Shown here in pieces: positions 22,310 through 29,978 of a stretch of 35,687 bases of DNA. The stretch is from positions 1 to 35,687 of the forward strand of contig DAHUYL010000137.1 of NCBI GenBank assembly GCA_027315255.1, written 5' to 3'. The position numbers and the translations under genes are program-made. The notes beneath the pieces are model-generated. The model searched no databases. It saw only the letters and a program-made list of their open reading frames with translations, and had not been told where the DNA came from. The first letter of the stretch is position 1, and every line of letters begins with the position of its first letter. This DNA is from Solirubrobacterales bacterium (GTDB lineage: Bacteria; Actinomycetota; Thermoleophilia; Solirubrobacterales; Solirubrobacteraceae).

Positions 22310-22342
22310 TCGCCGAGGTGGTGCACGCGGCTATCCGAGGGT
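22267..22342 (+). repeat. 38-base tandem duplication at the hydrolase 3' end
   Basis: CGTGATCGCCGAGGTGG occurs at 22267-22283 and again at 22305-22321, offset 38 bases, and similarity continues for about nine more bases with two or three differences. As 38 is not a multiple of three, the second copy is read in a new frame and provides the present TGA (22307-22309). Confidence 0.8.
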
Positions 22343-23362
22343 GATCAGCTGAGTTGGCGAGCTCGCGGGCGCCAGCCACGGGTTGCCGCTGAAGCGGACG
22401 ACCACCCGCAGCTGGACGGTCCTGCCGGCGGGTCCGCGACCCGGCACGTGCCGGATCCTGACGCCGCCGGAGAACGTGCACGTCGGGGTGAGGGGAACGG
22501 TCGCGTGCGCTACGGTCGTGCGACCTTCGGTGAACCTGATCAGCGCCACGCCGGTGCAGACGACCGACGGCGGGTTGGTCGAGGGATTCACCACGTGGCC
22601 GAGCGTCCTGAACACGAACGGTCCACTGCGGCGGTGACGCGGGCTCGTCGACGCGGCCACCTTGGGCTTCGGACGCGGGAACGGGAACGTCTCGAACGTG
22701 GCGTCCTGCCCGGTGGCGGCAGCGACCGTCCCGTGGGTCGCCACCAGCTGGTAGTGGAAGGTGATGCCCGGCTCGAGTGCTAGCAACTGAGCGGTGACGT
22801 TGACCGGCGCGGCACCCGGCGGGAGCTCGGCCGGCGTGGTCTGGAATCCGTACGCGGCTGAGGGCCCGTACCTGAAGTAGTACGTGGTCGGCGCACTCTC
22901 CGGGACGATCGAGCCGGTCAGCGTGGCCGAGTTCGTGTTGATCCCCTGGGCCGGGCCGGTGGTCGCCTGCGGCGGCAGGCTGCCGGTCGTGCGGAACGTC
23001 TTGATCGCGCCGGTCGCCGTCCCGGCGGCGTTCGTCGCCTCGATCCGGTAGTAGTACGTCGTGCCCGGCGTCAGCCCGCCGATCGCCGACTTCACCGCGA
23101 TCGCCTTCCCGCCGGCTCCGGCGCTTGCGGTCGGACCCTGGGCGCCGAGCGTCGCGACGGTGCCGTACTGGAACGCATACGTCGTCGGGGCTCCATTCGG
23201 GATCACCGTCCCGGTCAGCACGACGCTCGTATCGGCCACCGCGCCGGCTCCGGTGGTGATCACCGTCGGCGAGGCCGCCGCCAGTGCTAGACCGGTGGCC
23301 GTCAGGCCTGAGGCGGTCGACAAGCTACCCGCGGCGACGAGCAACAGCATTCGCTTGCGCAT
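22331..23362 (-). CDS. Secreted protein with two Fn3-like repeats
   Basis: 343 residues from ATG 23362, set by AAGGAG five bases upstream. Signal peptide about 1-28 (MRKRMLLLVAAGSLS then a hydrophobic stretch ending ALAAA). Two homologous beta domains: about 30-125 and 130-228. Each has a T-X-VLTG or ATLTGSI strand, an APTTY-F-YG block and an L-PG-T-YYYR or FHYQL strand, the fibronectin type III-like pattern that is common in secreted proteins of this lineage. A Pro/Lys-rich hinge (about 232-250) leads to a C-terminal beta domain with one Cys pair (VVCTG, PTCTFSG). Probably a surface or matrix protein; no catalytic motif is visible. The last codons overlap nothing but stand 21 bases from the convergent hydrolase. 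Confidence 0.82.
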   Translation of the reverse strand: MRKRMLLLVAAGSLSTASGLTATGLALAAASPTVITTGAGAVADTSVVLTGTVIPNGAPTTYAFQYGTVATLGAQGPTASAGAGGKAIAVKSAIGGLTPGTTYYYRIEATNAAGTATGAIKTFRTTGSLPPQATTGPAQGINTNSATLTGSIVPESAPTTYYFRYGPSAAYGFQTTPAELPPGAAPVNVTAQLLALEPGITFHYQLVATHGTVAAATGQDATFETFPFPRPKPKVAASTSPRHRRSGPFVFRTLGHVVNPSTNPPSVVCTGVALIRFTEGRTTVAHATVPLTPTCTFSGGVRIRHVPGRGPAGRTVQLRVVVRFSGNPWLAPASSPTQLITLG

Positions 23363-23367
23363 CGCGT

Positions 23368-23373
23368 CTCCTT
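23368..23373 (-). promoter_or_regulatory. Shine-Dalgarno of the Fn3-like gene
   Basis: AAGGAG, minus strand, five bases before the ATG. It decides the start against a much longer open frame reaching to 24043. Confidence 0.75.
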
Positions 23374-23453
23374 CCTCACAAGCAGTTCTGAGCTGTTGAT
23401 ACCCCGGCGCCGGGCGAAGTAGCGGCGCCCGGCGATCGCTAATGAGAGTCGAA

Positions 23454-23459
23454 TACGAT
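23454..23459 (+). promoter_or_regulatory. -10 element of tag
   Basis: TACGAT eight bases before the GTG at 23468; a near-leaderless arrangement without Shine-Dalgarno. Confidence 0.5.
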
Positions 23460-23467
23460 CGCCGGCG

Positions 23468-24106
23468 GTGAGCGCCGAGGCGGTCGATCCGAGCGGGGTC
23501 GTCCGCGGAGAGGACGGCGTCCACCGCTGCTGGTGGGCCGACTCGACCTCTGACTACCGCGCGTACCACGATCGCGAGTGGGGCGTTCCGGTCGGCGACG
23601 ACGTCCGCCTGTTCGAGAAGCTGACGCTGGAGGGCTTCCAGGCGGGCCTGTCCTGGCTGACGATCCTGCGAAAGCGAGAGGCGTTCCGCGCCGCGTTCGC
23701 CGGCTTCCGGTTCGAGCAGGTCGCGCGGTTCGACGAACGCGACGTCGCACGGCTGCTCGCCGACGCCTCGATCGTCCGCCACCGCGGCAAGATCGAAGCC
23801 GCGATCAACAACGCGCGCTGCGCGGTCGAGCTGGCCGAGGCCGAGGGCTCGATTGCTGCGTACGTGTGGCGATTCGAGCCGGCCGCGCGGCCGGTGGCGC
23901 TCGATCGCGCGGCGCTGCTCGAGCGGTCGCAGTCGCCCGAGTCGCGCGCGCTCGCTCGCGATCTCAAGCGACGCGGCTGGCGGTTCGTCGGCCCGACCAC
24001 CGTCTACGCGTTCATGCAGGCGATGGGCCTCGTCGACGATCACCTCGCGGGCTGCGACGCGCGAGCGAGCGTGGAGGCTGCGCGCGAGCGCTTCGTCCGG
24101 CCCTGA
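23468..24106 (+). CDS. tag: DNA-3-methyladenine glycosylase I
   Basis: 212 residues from a GTG start. Tag removes 3-methyladenine from alkylated DNA in base excision repair. RCWWADSTSDYRAYHDREWG near the N-terminus and LTLEGFQAGLSWLTIL are family signatures, with the recognition-pocket Glu in LEGFQ. The zinc-snap residues can be assigned to the N-terminal Cys of RCWW, the His of AYHDREW and the C-terminal His and Cys of VDDHLAGC. RGWRFVGPTTVYAFMQAMG is the conserved late block. The start follows a -10 element by eight bases. It is divergent from the secreted Fn3-like gene. Confidence 0.96.
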   Translation: MSAEAVDPSGVVRGEDGVHRCWWADSTSDYRAYHDREWGVPVGDDVRLFEKLTLEGFQAGLSWLTILRKREAFRAAFAGFRFEQVARFDERDVARLLADASIVRHRGKIEAAINNARCAVELAEAEGSIAAYVWRFEPAARPVALDRAALLERSQSPESRALARDLKRRGWRFVGPTTVYAFMQAMGLVDDHLAGCDARASVEAARERFVRP

Positions 24107-24135
24107 ACGACGCTGGTGCCGAGCACTCCCTACGC

Positions 24136-24208
24136 TCGATAATCGATGTTATGACGACAAGGATGGTCGTGCGAGCGTGTGACTTTCCGTACCGTCAAGT
24201 CGTATGCT
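24136..24208 (+). promoter_or_regulatory. AT-rich promoter region of the ABC exporter operon
   Basis: TATGCT (24203-24208) is 11 bases before the ATG at 24220. Upstream lies a perfect palindrome TCGATAATCGA (24136-24146) and the AT-rich ATAATCGATGTTAT (24139-24152), unusual for this genome and a candidate operator for the winged-helix regulator encoded two genes downstream. Confidence 0.4.
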
Positions 24209-24219
24209 AACTTGCCGGT

Positions 24220-24690
24220 ATGGAAAATCGGTCTTCTGGTTCGGTCCCTCCGAGCCTGGCTCGCGAGCAGCTTCGGGCCGCCCGCGAAGCGCAGGAGTCA
24301 TCCGTTCGGCGTTCGATGCTCCCGGCGGGGTTCATCCTCGCGCTGAGCGTTTTTTGCGGAGCTCAGACGATCGCGCCTGCCTACAAGGGACCGGGTGACG
24401 TGGTGAGCCTCGTCGCGGCCGTGTGGTTCCTTGTCGAGCTGTCGAGGCTGTCCGCTCGTAACCAGTGGCGTCCGTTGCGTTCGTTGCCGAAGCCGAGGTG
24501 GGGCGTCATTGGCGTGACGCTGATCTGTGCCGCGCTGCTTGCTGGGGTGCTCGGGCCGCACCTGCTCGCCAGCCGCAGCAATTCGCCGATTGCGAGCTGG
24601 GGCCTTGGTGCAGCCGTGACTGTGTTAGTCGCGGGCTGCCTGTTCGCTGCGAACGCTTCGTACCGGCGTCGTGCACATCGCGGGTGGTAA
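24220..24690 (+). CDS. Small membrane protein, four predicted TM segments
   Basis: 156 residues. A hydrophilic N-terminus with an amphipathic Arg/Glu/Ala helix (13-32) is followed by TM segments at about 35-52, 60-75, 92-112 and 122-142, and a basic C-terminus. No family is recognised. It is the first gene of a unit with a winged-helix regulator, an ABC ATPase and an ABC-2 permease; its stop overlaps the GTG of the regulator. In similar operons the small membrane protein can be an accessory of the exporter or the sensor for the regulator, but neither can be shown here. Base composition near its start is less GC-rich than in most neighbours. Confidence 0.78.
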   Translation: MENRSSGSVPPSLAREQLRAAREAQESSVRRSMLPAGFILALSVFCGAQTIAPAYKGPGDVVSLVAAVWFLVELSRLSARNQWRPLRSLPKPRWGVIGVTLICAALLAGVLGPHLLASRSNSPIASWGLGAAVTVLVAGCLFAANASYRRRAHRGW

Positions 24691-25073
24691 CGGTGAGCGA
24701 AGCGGCGTTCGACGAGCTGATCCACGCGCCGTTGCGTCTGCGGATCTGCGCGATGCTCTCGCCGGTGCGGCGGTTGGCGTTCTCCGAGATACGGGACAGC
24801 CTGGGAGTCTCGGATTCGGTGTTGAGCAAGCACCTGTCCGCACTCGCCGAGGTCGGGTATGTGGAGGTTTGCCGGGTGCGCGCGGATTCGCGCTCTCGGC
24901 GGCAGGTCGCGCTCACCAAGCCGGGGCGGACTGCCTTGCGCGGGCACCTGGCAGCCCTGCGAGCGATCGCCGCCGCGGCCGAACCGGCGATGGCCGAGGA
25001 GCCGTCCGGTACCCGTGCCCCGCAGCTCCGCCAGGCCCGTCGAGAGGTCGCCCTCGATCCTCGGATCGCGTAG
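24684..25073 (+). CDS. Winged-helix transcriptional regulator
   Basis: 129 residues from GTG 24684 (overlapping the previous stop by seven bases); GTG 24693 is an alternative. The wHTH is clear: ELIHAPLRLRICAML, then FSEIRDSLGVSDSVLSKHLSALAEVGYVEV as recognition region and the wing SRRQVALTKPGR. It belongs to the small ArsR/MarR-like regulators with a trans-acting domain often found next to ABC exporters. No metal-binding Cys cluster. C-terminal helix about 85-105 probably mediates dimerisation. It likely represses its own operon, with the palindrome near 24141 as candidate site (inference). Confidence 0.85.
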   Translation: MVTVSEAAFDELIHAPLRLRICAMLSPVRRLAFSEIRDSLGVSDSVLSKHLSALAEVGYVEVCRVRADSRSRRQVALTKPGRTALRGHLAALRAIAAAAEPAMAEEPSGTRAPQLRQARREVALDPRIA

Positions 25074-25080
25074 GTAGCGA

Positions 25081-25875
25081 GTGCTACGGGGTCTTGTCGG
25101 GTCGATCGACTCGGGCGAGATCCTGGACGTCCGAGACCTGTCAGTCGTCCATGGAGCGAGGAAGGCTGTGGACGGAGTCAGCTTCCGTGTCGCGCGCGGC
25201 GAGGTCTTTGGTCTTCTCGGCCGCAACGGAGCCGGCAAGTCGAGCACGCTCAGCGCGATCGAGGGGCTGATCGCACCTCGCTCGGGGGAGGTGCTCCTCG
25301 ATGGGATCGACGTCCGCCGCCACCCTGTGCATGCGAAGGCCAGGCTGGGAGTGCAACTGCAGGCGACCAGCTTTCAGCCACAGCTGACGATCACCCAGAT
25401 CGTGAGGCTCTACGCGGCGCTCTATGGAGTCCGCATGGCCGGCCGAGAAGTCGCCGAGGGGCTGCACGGGATCGGACTTGGCGGCGAGGCGGGCAAGGCG
25501 TTCAAGCAGCTCTCCGGCGGACAGCAGCAACGCCTCTCCCTCTACATCGCGACGGTCCACCAACCGGCTCTGCTGCTGCTCGACGAGCCCACGGTCGGCC
25601 TTGATCCTCAGTCGCGACGTCAACTCTGGGCCCGGATCGAGGACGTCCGAGAGCGCGGCGGCAGCATTCTCCTGACCACGCACTCGATGGAGGAGGCCGA
25701 GGCGCTCTGCGACCGGGTGGCGATCATCGACCGTGGCGCGCTGCTGACGTGCGAGACCCCCAGGAACCTGATCGAGATGCACAAGCACGACCCCGAGGTT
25801 CGCAAGCTCGCCCACGGTCAGGTCACGCTGGAGGACGTGTTCGTCGGTCTCACCGGGAGCCAGATCCGTGAATAG
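25081..25875 (+). CDS. ABC transporter ATP-binding protein, ABC-2 exporter type
   Basis: 264 residues from GTG. All ATPase motifs are intact: Walker A GRNGAGKSS (47-55), Q-loop around Gln92-Gln94, signature LSGGQQQR (144-151), Walker B LLLLDEP (164-170) and the switch His201. The length and the GALLTCETPRNLIE end match drug- or lipid-exporting DrrA/NodI-type ATPases. The downstream permease starts inside its last codons. Substrate unknown. Confidence 0.94.
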   Translation: MLRGLVGSIDSGEILDVRDLSVVHGARKAVDGVSFRVARGEVFGLLGRNGAGKSSTLSAIEGLIAPRSGEVLLDGIDVRRHPVHAKARLGVQLQATSFQPQLTITQIVRLYAALYGVRMAGREVAEGLHGIGLGGEAGKAFKQLSGGQQQRLSLYIATVHQPALLLLDEPTVGLDPQSRRQLWARIEDVRERGGSILLTTHSMEEAEALCDRVAIIDRGALLTCETPRNLIEMHKHDPEVRKLAHGQVTLEDVFVGLTGSQIRE

Positions 25876-26638
25876 CCGCTCGCCCGGTTCCCGGCCGTCG
25901 CTGTGGCTTGCGTTCAGCGCGCTGCTGCGCGCCGACCTCGCCGTGCTCATCAAGAACCGGCGTGCGCTGCTGCTCAGCATCCTCCTGCCAATCATCGTTC
26001 TAGCTCTCGGCAGCTCCAGCCGCGAATCGCACCACATCGGGGGGCCCCTGTCCGTCATCGGGCTGGCGATCGCGCTCGGACTCATCTCAACCTCGATCCT
26101 CGGCTATGCCCTCACGATCGCAAGCGACCGGGAACAGGGCGTCTTCCAACGCCTTCGCGTCACGCCCACTCCGGTCTGGGCGATCATGACCAGCCGCCTC
26201 ACAACGCAGGCCCTCGCGAACGTCCTGCTCGCGCTGGCCGTCGTGATCGTCGGCAGCGTGATCCACCACCTCTCCATCACCCCCGGCGAGTATGCGCTCG
26301 TGCTCCTGGTCTCGGTCCTCGCCGGCGCTGTCTTTCTCAGCATCGGCCAGGCGCTCGTCGGCCTGATGAAATCAGCCGACAGCGTCAACGCCGCAGCTCG
26401 CGCGGTGGTCGTCGGCCTCATCCTGCTCGCAGCCTTCGGGCAGAGAGGGTCGCTCGGCACCACCGGGGGATCGATCACCCGCTGGTCCCCCGTCGGCGCG
26501 GTCATGACACTCTTCGCCGCCGTCCTCAACACCCCTGCGTGGGACACGCGCGACTCACTCAGCCTGCTGGCATGCGCCGGATACATGCTCGTGTTCGCCG
26601 CGATCGGGATCAAGTGGTTTCGATGGGACGCACGATGA
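25868..26638 (+). CDS. ABC-2 type permease
   Basis: 256 residues from GTG 25868, overlapping the ATPase gene by eight bases. Six hydrophobic segments follow a short basic N-terminus with a first interface helix (AVLIKNRRALLLSILLPIIVLAL). The block REQGVFQRLRVTPTPVWAIM is the coupling-type loop typical of ABC-2 permeases, where ATPase contact is made. Forms the membrane part of the exporter with the preceding ATPase. It is followed by a cruciform-like terminator candidate. Confidence 0.9.
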   Translation: MNSRSPGSRPSLWLAFSALLRADLAVLIKNRRALLLSILLPIIVLALGSSSRESHHIGGPLSVIGLAIALGLISTSILGYALTIASDREQGVFQRLRVTPTPVWAIMTSRLTTQALANVLLALAVVIVGSVIHHLSITPGEYALVLLVSVLAGAVFLSIGQALVGLMKSADSVNAAARAVVVGLILLAAFGQRGSLGTTGGSITRWSPVGAVMTLFAAVLNTPAWDTRDSLSLLACAGYMLVFAAIGIKWFRWDAR

Positions 26639-26652
26639 CCAGCTCCCGGGCA

Positions 26653-26703
26653 ATGTCGTTGCACGTGAGCCGAGCGCAGGCTGAACAGCTCGCTCAACGA
26701 CAT
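26653..26703. terminator. Hairpin between convergent exporter and kinase genes
   Basis: ATGTCGTTG (26653-26661) pairs perfectly with CAACGACAT (26695-26703). Inside, CGAGC (26671-26675) pairs with GCTCG (26688-26692). It is in the 89-base gap between two convergent genes; no T-tract. Confidence 0.5.
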
Positions 26704-26727
26704 CACAGGCGCGCCGCGACGCCGGGC

Positions 26728-27660
26728 TCAGTCGACCAGCCCGGCGACGCTCGCGTGCGCCTGGGCGCGAAGGCGATCCGTGACGAGGACCGCCTCCGAC
26801 ACAGCGAACGCCAGGGCCCACGACCAGACGCGGCCGGCACACAGGCCGGCCGCGGCCGCCACGAGCTCGCAGCGCTCGCGGACGCCCTCGCCGGGACGAT
26901 GCGCGAGCGCCCAGAACGCCGCGTCGAGGCACGGGTCGCCGATGCACGGCCGCGGGTCGATCGCCCGCCAGCGACCGCCTGCCTCCACCAGCAGGTTCTT
27001 GTCGATGAAGTCGCCGTGCAGCAGCCGCCGCGCGGGCGTGCCGCGGTCGAGCTCGAGCGCCGACGCGTGCGCCGCCTCGATCGCCGCGTGATCGACCATG
27101 CCGCCGGCAAAGGTCCCGCTGTCGAGGAGCCCGTGGGCACGCCGGAAGCGCCAGCCGAGCTCCACCGCCGCCGGCGGGATCTCGGCCGGAGCCGCGGCCG
27201 GATCGAGGTGCAGCGCCGACAGCAGCGCCGCGGCCGCCGCTGCATCCGAACGCTCCGGGCCGGGCGAGACGGCCGTCCCGGGGCGGATCGCCTCGAGCAC
27301 GAGCACGCGCCCCTCGTCGCCGGACCACAGCAACCGGCACGCGCCCCTCCCGCCCCACGCGGCCAGCGCCGCCGCCTCGGCCCGCGCGCTCGCCGCGCGC
27401 GGATCGGACAGCTTCAGCACGACCGGCGCGCCGCCCGCCACCGGCTCGCACAGCAGCGCCGCCGACAGCACCCCGCCCGGCAGCGACCGCGCCCCGCGCA
27501 CGCCGAGCGTCCGCTGCCAGCGCGCGGCCAGCTCCGGCAGCGCGGCCAGGAAGCGCAGCGCGTCGTCGCCGTCGAGCCGCTCGCGGATGCTGATCGCAGC
27601 CGGCGAGATGCCGAGCGCGGCGAGCGCCGCCAGATCGAGCTCCAAACGGTCGGCGGGCAT
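26728..27660 (-). CDS. Aminoglycoside/hydroxyurea phosphotransferase-like kinase, APH(6) type
   Basis: 310 residues from ATG 27660. Kinase-like fold: LLHGDFIDKNLL (catalytic Asp217, Asn222) and RAIDPRPCIGDPCLDAAFWA (metal-binding Asp235) match the APH(6)/streptomycin 6-kinase group, where the IDP-X3-GDP pattern is characteristic. VVLKLSD provides the ATP-binding Lys in the N-lobe. Members phosphorylate streptomycin or hydroxyurea, but many chromosomal homologues in soil Actinobacteria have no proven drug substrate, so resistance should not be assumed. Very Ala-rich, in line with the genome. It is divergent from a two-TM protein gene and convergent with the exporter operon. Confidence 0.85.
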   Translation of the reverse strand: MPADRLELDLAALAALGISPAAISIRERLDGDDALRFLAALPELAARWQRTLGVRGARSLPGGVLSAALLCEPVAGGAPVVLKLSDPRAASARAEAAALAAWGGRGACRLLWSGDEGRVLVLEAIRPGTAVSPGPERSDAAAAAALLSALHLDPAAAPAEIPPAAVELGWRFRRAHGLLDSGTFAGGMVDHAAIEAAHASALELDRGTPARRLLHGDFIDKNLLVEAGGRWRAIDPRPCIGDPCLDAAFWALAHRPGEGVRERCELVAAAAGLCAGRVWSWALAFAVSEAVLVTDRLRAQAHASVAGLVD

Positions 27661-27708
27661 CGCCGCAGAAGTCCATCACCTCGCCCGTTCGCGCGGCGGG
27701 CCGGCGAC

Positions 27709-27714
27709 TACACT
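27709..27714 (+). promoter_or_regulatory. -10 element, near-leaderless promoter
   Basis: TACACT nine bases before the ATG at 27724, identical in sequence and spacing to the ispG promoter. Confidence 0.55.
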
Positions 27715-27723
27715 TCTGGCGCG

Positions 27724-28374
27724 ATGGCCAAGCAGCAGCGCGTCCTGCGGATCGAGCAGAAGAATCAGCTGGCCGCGATCCAGCAGCTCGAGTCCCGGTC
27801 CGACGAAGAGCTCGAAGGCGAGACCCGGTTCCGCGCCGCGGCCCAGGCGATTCTCGGCGCGCGGGCCGCGGAGAGGTTCGACGCGAAGGCTGCGCGCGCC
27901 CATTTCCAGAAGGCACTCGTCGCCGCCCGCCCGCAGGAGCGGCTGCAGATCAAGCGGATGGCGGACGTGTCGCTGGCGGCCGCCGAGCGCCGCGCCGGCG
28001 ACCTCAAGACGGCGACCGAGAAGCTCGGCGTCGAGGGACCGACGGGCCGCCAGCTGTTCTGGCTGAGGGTGGTGGGAGTGCTGGCGCCGCCGTCGAGCGC
28101 CGGCGCGCTCGCGCGGACGCGCGGGATCGTGCTCGTGATCGCGCTGATCGTCGCAGTGCTGGCGGCGGCGTTCGGGATCGTCAGCCTGATCTCGCTCCCG
28201 ATCGGGGTATCGCTCGACCTGCGCATCTTCTGGAGCCTCGCGCTGATGATCGTCGTCGCGGTCGGGCTGTTCTTCTTCGGGCGCCGAAAGCAGAAGGCGG
28301 CGGAGGCCAAGCGCGCCGAGGCGATCGCGGCACGTGCACCCGCCGGCCGGGCGGCCGGACGCGCGCGCCGCTGA
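27724..28374 (+). CDS. Conserved-type membrane protein with helical N-domain and two TM segments
   Basis: 216 residues. N-terminal cytoplasmic helical domain about 1-110 (AQAILGARAAERFDAKAARAHFQKALVAA resembles a TPR-like helix pair). Hydrophobic hairpin with two TM segments about 137-160 and 168-190, separated by a short loop. Basic C-terminal tail rich in Lys, Ala and Arg. No catalytic motif and no named family recognised. The ATG follows a TACACT -10 element by nine bases. Its stop is seven bases before the SRAP gene, so the two are probably co-transcribed. Confidence 0.8.
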   Translation: MAKQQRVLRIEQKNQLAAIQQLESRSDEELEGETRFRAAAQAILGARAAERFDAKAARAHFQKALVAARPQERLQIKRMADVSLAAAERRAGDLKTATEKLGVEGPTGRQLFWLRVVGVLAPPSSAGALARTRGIVLVIALIVAVLAAAFGIVSLISLPIGVSLDLRIFWSLALMIVVAVGLFFFGRRKQKAAEAKRAEAIAARAPAGRAAGRARR

Positions 28375-28381
28375 CCGTCCC

Positions 28382-29119
28382 GTGTGCGGACGCTATTCGC
28401 TGGCGGTCCCCGATCCGGGGCGGCTGCGGTCGCGCTTTGCGCTCGGAGAGTCGGTCGAGATCCGCCGGCGGTACAACGTCGCGCCCGGGGACGCGGTGCT
28501 CGCCGTCACCACCGACCGGGACGGGCGGCCGCGTGGCGAGCTGCTGCGGTGGGGGCTGGTGCCGCCGTGGTCGAGCGCGCCGGGCGCCGCCGGCAAGCTG
28601 ATCAATGCGCGGGGCGAGACGGTGGCGGAGCGGCCCGCGTTCCGCGGCGCGTTCGAGCGGTTCAGGTGCCTGATCATCGCCGACGGGTTCTACGAGTGGC
28701 GGCGCCGCTCAGAGCACGAGACCACGAAGGCCAAGCAGGCGTTTCACATCACCAGGACCGGCGGCGAGCCGTTCGCGTTCGCCGGCCTGTGGTCGGTGTG
28801 GCACCGCGGCGCGCCCGACGAGATCCGCTCGTGCGCGATCGTGACCGCCGCCGCCAACGAAGCCGTGGCAGCGCTGCACGATCGCATGCCGGTGATCCTC
28901 GAGGCGGGCGACGAGGCGGACTGGCTCGACCGCGCCACGCCGGCCGAGCACCTCCGAGCGCTGCTGCGCGGGCTCCCGGCGGCGCAGACGTCGCTGCGTG
29001 CCGTCAGCGCCGCGGTCAACGACGCGCGCTACGACGGTCCCGGGTGCCTGGCCGGCGCCGACGCCGACACCGGCGGCGCCGGTGACGAAGCTCATCGCAC
29101 GCAGTCCACGCTGTTCTAA
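28382..29119 (+). CDS. SRAP-domain protein (HMCES/YedK family)
   Basis: 245 residues. SRAP proteins form a covalent thiazolidine link with abasic sites in single-stranded DNA through the N-terminal Cys. The start is fixed at GTG 28382 because Cys must be residue 2: the protein begins MCGRYS. Other active-site residues are in place: Asn32 and Asn75 (RRYNVAP, INARGET), Glu105 (DGFYEW) and His166 (LHDRMPVIL). A stretch of open frame upstream would mask the Cys and is rejected. The C-terminal 25 residues are low complexity. Located just behind the two-TM protein gene; no DNA repair neighbours here. Confidence 0.95.
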   Translation: MCGRYSLAVPDPGRLRSRFALGESVEIRRRYNVAPGDAVLAVTTDRDGRPRGELLRWGLVPPWSSAPGAAGKLINARGETVAERPAFRGAFERFRCLIIADGFYEWRRRSEHETTKAKQAFHITRTGGEPFAFAGLWSVWHRGAPDEIRSCAIVTAAANEAVAALHDRMPVILEAGDEADWLDRATPAEHLRALLRGLPAAQTSLRAVSAAVNDARYDGPGCLAGADADTGGAGDEAHRTQSTLF

Positions 29120-29142
29120 GGCGAGCAGCGCGCGCCGGCCGT

Positions 29143-29148
29143 GATAAT
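29143..29148 (+). promoter_or_regulatory. -10 element of the HAD-DAGK-murT-gatD operon
   Basis: GATAAT eight bases before the GTG at 29157. It would drive the six overlapping genes to 35012. No -35 or Shine-Dalgarno recognised. Confidence 0.45.
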
Positions 29149-29156
29149 CCGGCGCG

Positions 29157-29978
29157 GTGCCCCTCTCCCCCCTGCTCGGCGGCTACGACCACGTACTGCT
29201 CGACCTCGACGGCTGCGTCTGGGTCGGTGACGCGGCCACACCGCGCGCGCCCGAGGCGATCGCGGCGATCCGCGCGGCGGGCAAGACGCTCGCGTTCGTC
29301 ACCAACGACGGTCGCCGGACGCCCGAGGAGTACGTCCGCAAGCTCTGGTCGATGGGCTGTACAGCCGCCGTCGAGGAGATCGTGACGGTCGGCTCGGCCG
29401 TCCAGCACGTGCTGTCGGAGATCGAGCCCGGGGCGGGCGCATACGTGATCGGCGCGCCCGCGGTCGTCCGCCACGTCGCCGACGCCGGGCACCGGGTCCT
29501 CAACCGGACGCCACGCGCGGAGAGCGCCGACATCGTCGTCGTGGTGGGCCACGATGCGTTCGACTACGACGAGCTGACGGTCGCGATGCGCGCCGTGCTC
29601 GCCGGCGCGCAGATCGTCTGCGGCGGTCGCGACGCGACGTTCCCGACCGACGACGGGATCAGGCCGGGCACCGGCGCGATCGTCGCGGCGCTCGAATACG
29701 CGACCGGCGCGCGCGCCCGCAGCGTCGGCAAACCGGAGCCGCAGATGTTCAAGACCGCGCTCGACCGGCTCGGCGCCGCCCGAGCAGATCACCGCGCTGG
29801 GCGCGCACTCGTCGTCGGCGACCGGCTCGACGCGGACCTCGGCGGTGCCGCCGCCGCCGGGCTCGATGCGGCGATCGTCCTGTCCGGCGTGACCACCGCG
29901 TCCCAGGCGCAGGCGGCCGAAGACCCCGCCCCGGTCGCGATCGCGGCCGACCTGGCTACGCTCGTGCTGGGCCCCTGA
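29157..29978 (+). CDS. HAD-superfamily IIA phosphatase (NagD-like)
   Basis: 273 residues from GTG. HAD motif I is LLDLDGCVW (nucleophile Asp16, Asp18), motif II is FVTNDGRR, motif III Lys is in SVGKPEPQMF, and motif IV is VVGDRLDADLGGAAAAG. Type IIA cap between motifs II and III. The family includes NagD-type nucleotide phosphatases, p-nitrophenyl phosphatases and phosphoglycolate-type enzymes; the substrate cannot be told. First gene of a six-gene unit; the TGA overlaps the ATG of the lipid kinase by one base. Confidence 0.9.
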   Translation: MPLSPLLGGYDHVLLDLDGCVWVGDAATPRAPEAIAAIRAAGKTLAFVTNDGRRTPEEYVRKLWSMGCTAAVEEIVTVGSAVQHVLSEIEPGAGAYVIGAPAVVRHVADAGHRVLNRTPRAESADIVVVVGHDAFDYDELTVAMRAVLAGAQIVCGGRDATFPTDDGIRPGTGAIVAALEYATGARARSVGKPEPQMFKTALDRLGAARADHRAGRALVVGDRLDADLGGAAAAGLDAAIVLSGVTTASQAQAAEDPAPVAIAADLATLVLGP

